64,000 nucleotides of DNA, from contig QHRU01000035.1 in assembly GCA_003220225.1 (NCBI GenBank), positions 124,001 through 188,000 of the forward strand, in the 5' to 3' direction. The notes below the pieces were generated by a model, which was not told where the DNA came from, ran no database searches, and saw only the letters and a program-made list of their open reading frames with translations. Shown in pieces: positions 1 to 9,793 of this stretch (position 1 is its first letter; each line of letters starts with the position of its first letter). The stretch is from Candidatus Rokuibacteriota bacterium (GTDB lineage Bacteria > Methylomirabilota > Methylomirabilia > Rokubacteriales > CSP1-6). The position numbers were made by a program, and so were the translations under genes.

Positions 1-2
1 GC

Positions 3-1103
3 ACCGGCGCGCGCATGGCCGTGAAGTCCAAGTCGATGGCCACGGAAGAGATCCACCTCAACGACGCGCTGGAGGCGATCGGCGTGACGCCGGTGGAGAC
101 CGACCTCGGCGAGTACATCATCCAGCTCGCCCACGAGCGCCCCTCGCATATCATCGCGCCGGCCATCCACAAGACGAAGGGGCAGGTGGCCGAGCTGTTC
201 TCGCGTGAGCTGCACCGGCCCGGCCTGGCCGCCGACCCGGAGGTCCTCACGAAGATCGCGCGCGAGGAATTGCGCGAGAAGTTCCTCCAGGCCGATCTCG
301 GGATCACCGGCGCCAACTTTGCGGTGGCCGAGACGGGCACGGTGGTCCTCGTCACCAACGAGGGCAACGGCCGCATGACGACGTCGCTGCCGCGCGTGCA
401 CGTGGCCGTGATGGGCGTGGAGAAGGTCATCCCGTCGATGACCGACCTCGCCGTGTTCCTCGCCATCCTCGCCAAGAGCGCGACCGGCCAGAAGCTCTCC
501 GTCTACACGACGCTGGTGCAGGGGCCCCGGCGGCCGGGCGAGCTCGAGGGGCCCGACGAGTTCCATCTGGTCCTGCTCGACAACGGCCGCATCGCGCAGA
601 TCGCGGGCCCGCTGCGCGAGTCGCTCTACTGCCTGCGCTGCGGCGCGTGCCTCAACGTCTGTCCCGTCTATCGCCAGATCGGCGGCCACGCGTACGGCTA
701 CACGTACCCGGGCCCGATCGGCATCCTCCTCACCGCGATGCTCAACGGCCCCGCGTCGGTGAAGGATCTGGCGCACGCCTCGTCGCTCTGCGGCGCCTGC
801 GCGGATGCCTGCCCGGTGCGCATCGACATTCCGAAGATGCTGATCGAGCTGCGGCGCCAGGTCGACGAGGAGCGCATCGCGCCCTGGCCCGAGCGCGTCG
901 TCTTCAAGGCCTTCGCGCACATTCTGGCTCATCCCGTGCTCTATCGCCTCGGGGCCCGGATCGGCCGCACGCTCCAGCGCCCGTTCGTGCGTGACGGCCG
1001 CATCCGGGCCCTGCCGTCCTTCTTCGGGCAGTGGACGCGGACGCGCGACCTGCCGCCCGTGGCCGCGCGCACCTTCCAGGAGCGCTGGCGTGACCGTTCA
1101 TAG
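3..1103 (+). CDS. lutB: LutB-like iron-sulfur protein (LUD domain + 4Fe-4S ferredoxin), 5' truncated by window edge
   Basis: Reading frame open from window start; LUD-domain text (TGANFAVAETGTVVLVTNEGNGRM), two CxxCxxCxxxCP clusters (CLRCGACLNVCPVY, CGACADACPV), and lutC directly downstream. Confidence 0.9.
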   Translation, partial: TGARMAVKSKSMATEEIHLNDALEAIGVTPVETDLGEYIIQLAHERPSHIIAPAIHKTKGQVAELFSRELHRPGLAADPEVLTKIAREELREKFLQADLGITGANFAVAETGTVVLVTNEGNGRMTTSLPRVHVAVMGVEKVIPSMTDLAVFLAILAKSATGQKLSVYTTLVQGPRRPGELEGPDEFHLVLLDNGRIAQIAGPLRESLYCLRCGACLNVCPVYRQIGGHAYGYTYPGPIGILLTAMLNGPASVKDLAHASSLCGACADACPVRIDIPKMLIELRRQVDEERIAPWPERVVFKAFAHILAHPVLYRLGARIGRTLQRPFVRDGRIRALPSFFGQWTRTRDLPPVAARTFQERWRDRS

Positions 1104-1896
1104 GCTCGCCTCGGACGGCGGGGCCCCAGCCCCACGACGTCCTGCGGCTCGCACGACCAAGGCAGAGTTCCTGGCGCGGATCCGCGGGGAGATGGCGAAG
1201 ACGCGTGGGCTCTTCCCCGCCTCGCCCGCCGAGCGGCCCACGCAGCCCCGGCAGCGGCTGGATCTGCTGCGCCGCGAGCTGAGCGAGCGGTGCCCGCAGA
1301 CCCTGGCCCGCTTCCGCTCGGAGTTCGAGCGCGTCGCCGGCGTCTTCCACCGCGTGGCGAGCGCCTCCGACGTGCCCGCGGAGCTCGAGCGGATCTGCCA
1401 CGAGCGCGCGGCGCGGCGGCTGATCGCGTGGCCAGCCGAGGAGCTCGGCGTGGCCATCGCTCCCGCGCTCTCCGCGGCGGGCATCGCCGTCGAGAGCATG
1501 CCGCACGATCGGCCCCCCGACGCCGAGCGGCGCCGCCTGCGCGCGCTGATCGCCGAGGCCGACCTCGGCGTCACGGGCGCCGACCTCGCCGTCGCCGAAA
1601 CCGGCACGCTGGTCCTCGTCTCGGCAGCCGGACGGCCACGCACCACGTCGCTGCTGCCGCCGTGCCACGTGGCCGTCTTCGATCGCACCGCGCTCGTGGA
1701 GTCGCTGGAGCAGGTCGGCCTGGTCCTCGAGGCGTGGCACGACGGCCCGGCGCCGCCGGAGCGCGGCGCGGCGATCAACTTCATCACCGGGCCCAGCCGC
1801 ACCGCCGACATCGAGCTGACGCTCACGCGGGGCGTGCATGGGCCGAAGGAGATCCACGCGATCTTCGTGGACGGCGGCCTGGGCCTTCATGGCTGA
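1090..1896 (+). CDS. lutC: LutC-like LUD domain protein
   Basis: GTG at 1090 overlaps the lutB stop; protein has VTGADLAVAETGTLVLVSAAGRPRTTSLLPPCHVAVF. Confidence 0.85.
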   Translation: MTVHRLASDGGAPAPRRPAARTTKAEFLARIRGEMAKTRGLFPASPAERPTQPRQRLDLLRRELSERCPQTLARFRSEFERVAGVFHRVASASDVPAELERICHERAARRLIAWPAEELGVAIAPALSAAGIAVESMPHDRPPDAERRRLRALIAEADLGVTGADLAVAETGTLVLVSAAGRPRTTSLLPPCHVAVFDRTALVESLEQVGLVLEAWHDGPAPPERGAAINFITGPSRTADIELTLTRGVHGPKEIHAIFVDGGLGLHG

Positions 1897-2290
1897 GCGC
1901 TACTTCGAGCCGGCCGAGGTGGAGCGGCTGATCCCGACGCTCACGCGGCTGATGGCCGGCGTGATGCGCGCGAACGAGGAGGCCACGACGATCGCGGGAC
2001 GGCTCGAGGCCGAGCGCGAGCGGATCGGCCTGGCGGGCGGAGGCGTCATCGACCGGGCGGCGTGGAAGGCCGACACGGACCGCGTGGTCCGGCTCATCGA
2101 GACCGTGAAGGCGGGTCTCGGCGAGATCGCCGTGATGGGCGGCACCATCAAGGACCTGGCGCTCGGGCTCGTCGACTTCCCGCACCTGCGCGGCGGGCGC
2201 GTCGTGAACCTGTGCTGGAAGTACGGCGAGACGGTGGTCAGTCACTGGCACGGCCTCGACGAGGGCTTCGCCAGCCGGAAGCCGCTGTGA
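1889..2290 (+). CDS. DUF2203 family protein
   Basis: FEPAEVERLIPTLTRLM ... IKDLALGLVDFPHLRGGRVVNLCWKYGE..SHWHGLDEGFASRKPL is characteristic of DUF2203; ATG overlaps lutC stop. Confidence 0.8.
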   Translation: MAERYFEPAEVERLIPTLTRLMAGVMRANEEATTIAGRLEAERERIGLAGGGVIDRAAWKADTDRVVRLIETVKAGLGEIAVMGGTIKDLALGLVDFPHLRGGRVVNLCWKYGETVVSHWHGLDEGFASRKPL

Positions 2291-3060
2291 GCCTTGCCTT
2301 CGGGAGGCCGCGCCGCTACGACGCGATCTTCTTCGACCTCTTCGACACCCTCGTGCACTTCGACCGAGAGCGGCTGCCGCAGATCGACGTGGACGGGCGC
2401 AGCATCCGCTCGACCGCGGGCTGCCTGCACGCGCTGCTCCAGCCCCACGCGCCGTCGGTCAGCCTCGCCCAGTGCTACGAGGCGCTCGTCGCGTCGTGGA
2501 AGGAGGCCGAGCGGCTGCGTGCGATCGACCACCGCGAGGTGTCCGCGCCCGAGCGCTTCCGCGACTTCTTCGACCGGCTGGCCCTCGAGCACGCCACGCT
2601 CGCGCCGGACCTCGCGGCCGTCCTGATCGAGGCGCACAGAGCCGAGCTGTCCAAGGCCGCGTCGTTCCCGCCGCACTACGGCCCGTTGCTCCGGCGGCTG
2701 GCGAAGGACTACCGGCTCGCCGTCGTCTCCAACTTCGACTACACGCCGACCGCGATCGGCATCCTCGAGGCGGCCGGCGTGCTGGACCTCTTCGCCGCGG
2801 TGATCGTGTCCGACGCGGTCGGCTGGCGCAAGCCGCGCCCGGACATCTTCCGCCGCGCGCTGGACGCGACGGGCGCGGACCCCGCGCACACCCTCTTCGT
2901 GGGCGACCGCGCCGACATCGACGTCGAGGGAGCGCACCGCGTCGGCATGGACGCCGCGTGGATCAATCCGGACCGTGAGCCGCTGCCCGAAGGCGTCACC
3001 CCGCCGGAGTACGAGATCCGCGACCTCGCCGACCTCGCGCCGATCCTCGGCCTGACGTGA
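2287..3060 (+). CDS. HAD family hydrolase
   Basis: DAIFFDLFDTLVHF (motif I), VVSNFD, WRKPRPDIF, LFVGDRADIDVEGAHRVGM; GTG at 2287 overlaps previous stop. Confidence 0.85.
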   Translation: MSLAFGRPRRYDAIFFDLFDTLVHFDRERLPQIDVDGRSIRSTAGCLHALLQPHAPSVSLAQCYEALVASWKEAERLRAIDHREVSAPERFRDFFDRLALEHATLAPDLAAVLIEAHRAELSKAASFPPHYGPLLRRLAKDYRLAVVSNFDYTPTAIGILEAAGVLDLFAAVIVSDAVGWRKPRPDIFRRALDATGADPAHTLFVGDRADIDVEGAHRVGMDAAWINPDREPLPEGVTPPEYEIRDLADLAPILGLT

Positions 3061-3122
3061 GGCCCGGCGGATCTCCCGGCATGGTGCCTGCATCTCAAGG
3101 GCGGGGAGAGAATCGACACACG

Positions 3123-4061
3123 ATGGCCACGCCACGCAAGGTGATTATCATCGGCTCCGGCCCGGCCGGTTACACGGCCGCGATCTACGCGGCGCGCGCG
3201 AACCTGGCGCCGCTCATGATCAACGGTGTCCAGGCCGGCGGCCAGCTGATGCTCACGACGCACGTCGAGAACTACCCGGGCTTCGTCGACCCCGTGCTGG
3301 GCCCCGAGCTGATGGAGACGATGCGCAAGCAGGCCGAACGGTTCGGCACCGACATGCTCGGCGAGGACGTCATCGAGGTGGATTTCACCCGCCGGCCGTT
3401 CGTCGTGCGCACCGCCGACGCCGCGTTCGAGGGCCAGACGATCGTCATCGCGACCGGCGCCACTGCCAGGATGCTCGGGCTGCCGTCGGAGACCCTCCTC
3501 ATCGGCCACGGCGTCTCCACCTGCGCGACCTGCGACGGGTTCTTCTTCAAGGACCAGGACGTCGTGGTCGTCGGCGGCGGTGACTCCGCGCTCGAGGAGG
3601 CGCTCTATCTCGCGCGGCTCGTGCGGAGCGTCGCGGTCGTCCACCGGCGCGACACGCTGCGCGCATCGAAGATCATGCAGGACCGCGCCTTCGCGAATCC
3701 CAAGATCTCGTTCGTCTGGAAGAGCGAGGTGGTGGACATCCTCGATCCCGCCGGCGGCAAGGTCACCGGCGTCGTGTTGCGCGACGTCGTGACGGGCGCC
3801 CGCTCCGAGCGGCGCGCGGACGGCGTCTTCGTCGCGATCGGTCACCTGCCCAACACCGCCATCTTCAGGGGCCAGGTGGATCTCCTGCCGAGCGGGTACG
3901 TGCGCGTGGAGCCGGGAACGACGCGCACCTCGGTGCCCGGCGTGTTCGCCGCAGGCGACGCGCAGGACTCCGTGTTCCGTCAGGCGGTGACCGCGGCGGG
4001 GACGGGCTGCATGGCCGCGCTCGAGGCCGAGCGCTGGCTCGAGGCTCAGCACCTGGGCTGA
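3123..4061 (+). CDS. trxB: thioredoxin reductase
   Basis: VIIIGSGPAGYTAAIYAARA, STCATCDGFFFKDQDVVVVGGGDSALEEA, VFAAGD; CATC redox motif. Confidence 0.95.
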   Translation: MATPRKVIIIGSGPAGYTAAIYAARANLAPLMINGVQAGGQLMLTTHVENYPGFVDPVLGPELMETMRKQAERFGTDMLGEDVIEVDFTRRPFVVRTADAAFEGQTIVIATGATARMLGLPSETLLIGHGVSTCATCDGFFFKDQDVVVVGGGDSALEEALYLARLVRSVAVVHRRDTLRASKIMQDRAFANPKISFVWKSEVVDILDPAGGKVTGVVLRDVVTGARSERRADGVFVAIGHLPNTAIFRGQVDLLPSGYVRVEPGTTRTSVPGVFAAGDAQDSVFRQAVTAAGTGCMAALEAERWLEAQHLG

Positions 4062-4077
4062 CGGGAAACGAGGAGCG

Positions 4078-4719
4078 TCACGAGACCGCCCGCGCCGCGA
4101 CGTACAGACGCTCGGTGGCGTGCTCGAACGCGTAGGGTGGCCGCACCTCGACGGACTCGACGGCGAATCCCGCGCGCCGCACCTGTGCGGCGAACGCCGC
4201 CGGGGGCCGATGGTGCAGCTCGACGGCGATGGCCACGCCCTTGTAGTCGGTGAAGCGCTGGGCGCCCGTGCCGCCGTGGACAGCCACGAGGAGCCGGCCG
4301 CCGTCACGCAGGACGCGCCGCAGCTCGGCCAGCATCACCGCCGTGGCCTCGTCCCCGCCGTAGATCAGCGAATAAAACGCGACGATGCCCGCGCAGACGC
4401 CGTCGGCGACGGGCAGCGCGCTGACGTCGGCCGCGACGAAGCTCAGCGTCGGATTCAGACGGCTCGCGAGGATCACGGACCGCTCCGAGAAGTCGACGCC
4501 GATCACCGCCCGGTCGGGGCGCGTGCCGAGGTCCGCCACGAAGCGTCCGACGTGGCCGGCGGCGCCGCAGCCGACGTCGAGCACCGGCCCCGGCGGGCAG
4601 GCGGCCCCGAAGCGGCGCAGCCGCTCGACGTCCCACGGCTTGCGCGTCAGCTCGTCGGCGAAGTCGGCGGCGTACTGCTCGGCGATGCGATCGAACGCGG
4701 CGCGAACGGGATCGGTCAC
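4078..4719 (-). CDS. class I SAM-dependent methyltransferase
   Basis: VLDVGCGAAGHVGRFVADLG, VIGVDFSERSVILA, ELRRVLRDGGRLLVAVHG. Confidence 0.85.
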   Translation of the reverse strand: MTDPVRAAFDRIAEQYAADFADELTRKPWDVERLRRFGAACPPGPVLDVGCGAAGHVGRFVADLGTRPDRAVIGVDFSERSVILASRLNPTLSFVAADVSALPVADGVCAGIVAFYSLIYGGDEATAVMLAELRRVLRDGGRLLVAVHGGTGAQRFTDYKGVAIAVELHHRPPAAFAAQVRRAGFAVESVEVRPPYAFEHATERLYVAARAVS

Positions 4720-5351
4720 GAGCCGCGGGCGAGCTGCCGGTCCTGGACGCGTGCGAGCAGGAGCTGGGCGATGAGGGCGCCGCAGAGGGCCATGAACATG
4801 TCCCACTGCGTGTCCCATGGGTCGCCCTGCGTCCCCAGGAACGCCTCGGCGCGGGCGCCCGTGAGGAGCGCCGTCCACCACTCGATGAGCTCGTAGAGCG
4901 CGCTGATCGCCAGCGCCACCGCCGTCACCAGCGTGAAGAGCCAGCCGCCCGCCCGCAGCGGCGTCTTGCGTAGCAGGATCTCGCGCGCGAGCAGCGCAGG
5001 CACGAAGCCCTGCAGGAAGTGTCCCAGCCGGTCGTAGTGGTTGCGCGCGAGGCCGAGCGCGTCCCGCAGCCAGAAGCCCACCGGCACCTCGGCGTAGGTG
5101 TAGTGGCCGCCGACCATCAACACGCACGCGTGGACGAAGAGCAGGCGATAGAGCAGCGGCGAGAGCCGAAAACGCCGCCGGGTGGCCACCAGGATCGGCG
5201 CGCCGATCAGGATGGGCGCGACTTCCAGGACCCACGTGAAGCGGTCGCGAGGCGCGATGCCCGAGAGGACGAGGAGGACCACGCCGGCGACGAGCAGCGC
5301 GAGAGGCTCGCGCTGGGCGGTCGGCACTATGTGCTTTCGGAGATGCGGCAC
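4716..5351 (-). CDS. DUF2238 (YjdF-like) integral membrane protein
   Basis: NHYDRLGHFLQGFVPALLAREILLR, YELIEWWTALLTG..AEAFLGTQGDPWDTQWDMFMALCGA; GTG start either 5351 (overlapping the upstream stop) or 5327. Confidence 0.8.
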   Translation of the reverse strand: MPHLRKHIVPTAQREPLALLVAGVVLLVLSGIAPRDRFTWVLEVAPILIGAPILVATRRRFRLSPLLYRLLFVHACVLMVGGHYTYAEVPVGFWLRDALGLARNHYDRLGHFLQGFVPALLAREILLRKTPLRAGGWLFTLVTAVALAISALYELIEWWTALLTGARAEAFLGTQGDPWDTQWDMFMALCGALIAQLLLARVQDRQLARGS

Positions 5352-6169
5352 TACGTGCCGATGCGCTGGGTGGCCCCGAGGTCGCGCAGCAGCGCGATCG
5401 TCGAGAGGTAGGAGAGCCGGCCGGTGCGCGGGTTCTCGGACGGCACGTTCTCGACCTGGATCTGCAGCGAGCCGAACTCGCCCTCGACGCGAATCCGGTG
5501 CGTGTTGAAGGTCAGCCCGGGCACCGCGTAGATCTTCGTCCGCGTCTGCTGCGGCCCGATGCCGGCCAGCGAGAGGGCGGCCAGCACGTTCACGTTGGCG
5601 GGGAAGGCGCGGCAGGCCTCGGTGGCCGGTCCCTCGAAGATGAGCGTCTCCTCGCGCAGGGCGTCGAGATCGATCTTCCGCTCGACGACCCACGGCGCGC
5701 CGGCGAGCCCCTTCGGGGGCTTGCGCGATTCCATCGTCACCGAGGTGATGCGGCCGATCGCCGCGCCCTTCACGCCGTCGAGCCCGGCGATGGCGCCAGA
5801 CGGCACGAGGATTCGCGCGCCCTTCGCCTCCGCGAGAGCGATCCAATCCTCGCGGCCGAGCAGCGCGCCGCAGGAGAGCACGACGAGGTCGCGGCCGGCG
5901 CCGAGCGCCTTCGGGGCGATCTCGTGCAAGTGCGCCTGCGTGGACGCCTCGACCACCAGATCCGAGGCGGCCACGAGGGCGTCGAGGTCGAGAAAGGGCG
6001 GCCGCGACTTGAGGCTCGCGAGGAACGACTCGGCGCGCTCGCGCGTCCGGGCGGTGGCGCCGGCGAGCACGAGGCCCGGCAGCCCCGCGTCGATGGCCCG
6101 GCAGACCTGGCGGCCGATCGCGCCGAGGCCGACGATGCCGACTTTGATCGGACCGCGCGCGGCACGCAT
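5351..6169 (-). CDS. nadX: L-aspartate dehydrogenase
   Basis: KVGIVGLGAIGRQVCRAI, EASTQAHLHEIAPKALGAGRDLVVLSCGAL, VPSGAIAGLDGVKGA, ANVNVLAALSLAGIG. Confidence 0.85.
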   Translation of the reverse strand: MRAARGPIKVGIVGLGAIGRQVCRAIDAGLPGLVLAGATARTRERAESFLASLKSRPPFLDLDALVAASDLVVEASTQAHLHEIAPKALGAGRDLVVLSCGALLGREDWIALAEAKGARILVPSGAIAGLDGVKGAAIGRITSVTMESRKPPKGLAGAPWVVERKIDLDALREETLIFEGPATEACRAFPANVNVLAALSLAGIGPQQTRTKIYAVPGLTFNTHRIRVEGEFGSLQIQVENVPSENPRTGRLSYLSTIALLRDLGATQRIGT

Positions 6170-6195
6170 CGCGGCGCATGGTATCATGCGGCAAG

Positions 6196-7086
6196 TTGAC
6201 GTCACCCGCCGCGCTGCGACAACCCCTCGAGCGGCTCTATCGCGATTTCGACTACGAGGCGCGTCTCGGCCGCGACGCCATCCAGTATCCCCTGCGCTAC
6301 GCCGACGCCGCCGACCGCGAGATCGTCGCCCTCCTCACCGCGTGCCTGGCCTACGGCCGCGTGGATCTCTTCGGCCGCGCTCTCGAGCGGGCGCTGTCGG
6401 TGATGGGCCCGTCGCCCGCGGCCTTCGTCCGCGAGTTCGATGCCGCGCGGGACGCCGCCGTTTTCGCCGGCTTCATCTATCGGTTCAACCGGCCGCGCGA
6501 CCTCGTGGCCTTCTGCGTGGCCGCGCGGGACGTGCTGGCGCGCCACGGCACGCTGGAGAAGTGCTTCCTCGCGGGCGACGCCGAGCCGCGCGGGCCGATC
6601 GGCCCGGCCCTGGAGCGCTTCGCGCGCGCCTTCCTGGACGCGGACCTCCGTGCCGTGTTTCCCCACGGCCGCAGCTCGCGCGGCTACCGCCACCTGTTTC
6701 CGCTGCCGTCCGTCGGCGGGCCCTGCAAGCGCCTGCTGCTCTTCCTGCGCTGGATGGTGCGGCGGGAGGCGCCCGACTTCGGCCTCTGGACGGGCGTGTC
6801 GCCGTCGCGGCTGCTGATCCCCGTCGACACCCACGTCGAGAACATGAGCCGGGCCGTCGGCCTCACGCGCCGGCGCTCGCGGAACTGGAAGATGGCGGAA
6901 GAGATCACCGGGCGCCTGGCGCTGCTCGATCCCGCCGATCCGGTGAAGTACGACTTCGCGCTGTGTCACACGCGCATGGCCGGCGACTGCCTCGACCGCC
7001 GCGACCCGGTGGTGTGCCGGCCGTGCGGACTGCGCGAGGTCTGCCGTCACTGGAAGCGGGGTCAGGCCCGCCGGAGGCGTCGATGA
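6196..7086 (+). CDS. TIGR02757 (DUF2400) family protein
   Basis: DFDYEARLGRDAIQYPLRYADAADREIVALLTACLAYGRV; LLIPVDTHVENMSRAVGLTRRRSRNWKMAEEIT; FALCHTRMAGDC. TTG at 6196 preferred over ATG 6178 because of -10 position. Confidence 0.8.
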   Translation: MTSPAALRQPLERLYRDFDYEARLGRDAIQYPLRYADAADREIVALLTACLAYGRVDLFGRALERALSVMGPSPAAFVREFDAARDAAVFAGFIYRFNRPRDLVAFCVAARDVLARHGTLEKCFLAGDAEPRGPIGPALERFARAFLDADLRAVFPHGRSSRGYRHLFPLPSVGGPCKRLLLFLRWMVRREAPDFGLWTGVSPSRLLIPVDTHVENMSRAVGLTRRRSRNWKMAEEITGRLALLDPADPVKYDFALCHTRMAGDCLDRRDPVVCRPCGLREVCRHWKRGQARRRRR

Positions 7087-8222
7087 CCGAGGTCACGGGC
7101 ATCCTGCTGGGCGCGCTGCTCGTCGTCCTCGCCGTCGTGGCGTGGACGCTGTTCGCGGCGCGCCGCGAGCTGGCGCAGATGCGCTCTCAGCCCCCGGTGC
7201 CCGACCCGTCGGTCGCCCTCCTCAGGCAGGAGATCGAGAGCGTGCGTCACGAGGGGCGCGAGGACCAGGAGCACCTGCGCCGCGAGGTCGGCGCCCTCAC
7301 CGGCGAGGTCACACGGCAGCTCGAGGAGGGGATGAAGCTGATCCACGCCGGCCAGACGAGCATCGGCGCGCGGCTCGACGCCGCCACCAAGGTCGTGGGC
7401 GACGTGCAGGGCAGCCTCGGCACGCTGCAGGAGGCCACGCGCCGCGTGGCGGAGATCGGCCGCGAGATCCAGGGGCTGGAGCAGGTGCTGAAGTCGCCGA
7501 AGATGCGCGGCGGCCTCGGCGAGACGCTGCTCGAGCGGCTGCTCGACGAGATGCTGCCGCGTGAGCACTGGACGACCCAGCATGGCTTCCGCTCGGGCGA
7601 GAAGGTGGACGCCGCCATCACCATCGGCGAGCGGATCGTGCCCGTCGACGCCAAGTTCCCGCTCGAGAACTTCCGCCGGATGCTCGGCGAGAGCGACGAC
7701 ACGCAGCGGCGCCAGCACCGCAAGGCGTTCGCGCGCGACGTGAAGCTTCGCGTGGACGAGATCGCCAAGAAATACATCCTGCCGGACGAGGGCACCTACG
7801 ACTTCGCGCTCATGTACGTTCCCGCCGAGAACGTGTACTACGAGATCGCCGTGCGTCCTGAGGACGCCGAGGACGAGCCGATCGCGGCCTATGCGCTCTC
7901 GCGCCGTGTGGTGCCGGTCTCGCCGAACAGCATCTTCGCCTACCTGCAAGTGATCGTCCTCGGCCTGAAAGGCCTCCGCATCGAGGCCAACGCGCGCCGG
8001 ATCCAGGAAGACCTGGCTCGGCTCGGCGGCGACGTCGCCAAGCTGCGTGGTCCGCTCGCCACGCTCGGGCGGCACCTGGGCAACGCGCAGAAGCAGTACG
8101 AGGACGCGCAGCGCGAGCTGGACAGGCTGGAGACGAAGCTCGACGAGATCGGCCGCAAGGGCGCGGCGACGGAGCTCGGCGAGGCGCCGCCCGAGCCGCC
8201 GACGCTACCCGGAGTGGTATAG
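7083..8222 (+). CDS. rmuC: DNA recombination protein RmuC
   Basis: N-terminal TM helix, coiled coil, SPKMRGGLGETLLERLLDEMLPREHWTTQHGFRSGEKVDAAI, PVDAKFPLENFRRM. Confidence 0.93.
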   Translation: MTEVTGILLGALLVVLAVVAWTLFAARRELAQMRSQPPVPDPSVALLRQEIESVRHEGREDQEHLRREVGALTGEVTRQLEEGMKLIHAGQTSIGARLDAATKVVGDVQGSLGTLQEATRRVAEIGREIQGLEQVLKSPKMRGGLGETLLERLLDEMLPREHWTTQHGFRSGEKVDAAITIGERIVPVDAKFPLENFRRMLGESDDTQRRQHRKAFARDVKLRVDEIAKKYILPDEGTYDFALMYVPAENVYYEIAVRPEDAEDEPIAAYALSRRVVPVSPNSIFAYLQVIVLGLKGLRIEANARRIQEDLARLGGDVAKLRGPLATLGRHLGNAQKQYEDAQRELDRLETKLDEIGRKGAATELGEAPPEPPTLPGVV

Positions 8223-8230
8223 TTCGACCT

Positions 8231-8533
8231 ATGACGAACATCCCCATCCAGGTCTACGGCATCAATCTCCTCGTCAAGATGATGGCCGAAGCGCCTGCCG
8301 ACATCCGCGTGAACTGCCCGAAGGGCTCGCCGATCCGGTACGGGGAAGTGGTGGCTCGCGGTGACGGCTTCGACGAGGGCGCCAACGCCTTCCGCGAGAT
8401 GCCCGAGCTCAAGACGGTCGTCGCCTTCGAGGAGAGCGCGGAGGAAGTCGAGGGCCACTACTTCTACATCGCCCTCGAGGAATACCGCGTCATCCGTCTC
8501 GACTCCGTGATCCTCTCGTTTCCGCACGAGTAG
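8231..8533 (+). CDS. GroES-like (co-chaperonin fold) orphan protein, divergent
   Basis: 100 aa; INLLVKMMAEAP..(R)YGEVVARGDG....MPELKTVVAFEESAEEVEGHYFYIALEEYRVIRLDSVILSF follows the GroES pattern (LVK..., GEVVAVGxG, VxxGDxVxF, E..I, Y.ILRESDIL). Family call is by eye only. Confidence 0.55.
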   Translation: MTNIPIQVYGINLLVKMMAEAPADIRVNCPKGSPIRYGEVVARGDGFDEGANAFREMPELKTVVAFEESAEEVEGHYFYIALEEYRVIRLDSVILSFPHE

Positions 8534-8554
8534 CCGCCGGGCCGAGCCGCGGCC

Positions 8555-9793
8555 GTGTCGACCCTGACGCGCGCGCTGTCCCTGATCGATCGCGACGAGC
8601 TGGTGGCGCTCACGCGCGAGCTCGTGCGCATCCCGAGTGTCTTCCGCCCGGGTGATCCGAGCGCCAACGAGGCGGCCGTCGCCGCCCACGTCGAGCGCTG
8701 GCTGCGCGCGCAGGGCTTCGAGGTCGAGATCCAGCCGGTGGCGCCCGGCCGTCCCAACGTGCTCGGCATCCTGGACGGGGCTGCGCCGCGGGGCGACCGC
8801 GCGGCGGTCCCGACGCTCCTGCTGGAGGGCCACACCGACGTCGTGACCGAGGGCGATCCCGCCGCGTGGACGCACGCGCCGTTTTCCGCCGAGCTCGTCG
8901 ACGGCCGGATCTACGGGCGGGGGGCCGCCGACATGAAGTCGGGGCTCGCGGCCGCCATGATCGCCGCCGCGGCGATCCGGCGGAGCGGCGCGTCCCTGGC
9001 GGGCCGGCTCGTCGTCGGCGCGCTCGTCGACGAGGAAGGCGACATGCTCGGCGCCAGGCATCTCTGCACGACACCGATCGGGCGCGAGCTGTCGGCCGCC
9101 ATCGTGTGCGAGCCGGAGCAGAACGAGCTCTGCCTCGAGCAGCGCGGGGTGATCTGGGCGCGCGTCACCGCGCGCGGCCGCATGGCCCACGGCGCGATGC
9201 CGGAGGCCGGCGCCAATCCGATCTCGGCGCTGGCGGCCCTCGTCACGGGCGCGTCGCGGCTCGAGCGCCGTCTGCGCGCGCTCTGCACCCGCAGCCGCTA
9301 TCTCAAGCCGCCCACGGTGACGCCGACCATCATGGCGGCGCCCGTGGCCGGCGTGCCGCAGTCGAACGTCATTCCCGCCACCGCGCAGGCGACGCTCGAC
9401 GTGAGGCTCACCCCCGGTCCCGACGCGGACGCGGTGGCGAAGGAGATCGACGAGGCGTGCCGTCGCGCGGCCGACGCGTGCCCCGGCGTGAGCGTCGAGT
9501 GGACACCCGTCAACGGCTTCCGCATGGCGACGCGGGTGGAGCGCACCGAGCCGCTGGTGCGCGCGATGGTCGGCGCCGTGCGCCGAGCCACCGGCCGTCC
9601 CGCGCGCTGGGGCGGCGTCCCCGGCTCGACCGACGGCACCATCTTGAGAATGGAGCTCGGGATCCCGATCGTCACCTGCGGCCCGGGCCACCGGCTGATC
9701 CCGCATCAGGTGGACGAATACGTCGAGGTCGCGGAGCTGGTCGACGCCGCGCGCATCTACACCGCCGCCGCGCTCGCGTATCTGAAGCCGTGA
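8555..9793 (+). CDS. M20 family peptidase (ArgE/DapE-like)
   Basis: LLLEGHTDVV, IYGRGAADMKSGLAAAMIAAAAI, VDEEGDMLGARHL, GGVPGSTDGTIL. Confidence 0.88.
   Translation: MSTLTRALSLIDRDELVALTRELVRIPSVFRPGDPSANEAAVAAHVERWLRAQGFEVEIQPVAPGRPNVLGILDGAAPRGDRAAVPTLLLEGHTDVVTEGDPAAWTHAPFSAELVDGRIYGRGAADMKSGLAAAMIAAAAIRRSGASLAGRLVVGALVDEEGDMLGARHLCTTPIGRELSAAIVCEPEQNELCLEQRGVIWARVTARGRMAHGAMPEAGANPISALAALVTGASRLERRLRALCTRSRYLKPPTVTPTIMAAPVAGVPQSNVIPATAQATLDVRLTPGPDADAVAKEIDEACRRAADACPGVSVEWTPVNGFRMATRVERTEPLVRAMVGAVRRATGRPARWGGVPGSTDGTILRMELGIPIVTCGPGHRLIPHQVDEYVEVAELVDAARIYTAAALAYLKP

Noticed and set aside
904-1890. Long minus-strand ORF (328 aa) opposite lutB/lutC, and similar antisense ORFs throughout (e.g. 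7940-10033, 11804-13378, 48446-50632)
   Set aside because: Low-complexity Arg/Ala/Gly/His-rich translations typical of the antisense of high-GC genes; the opposite strand has clear conserved proteins.
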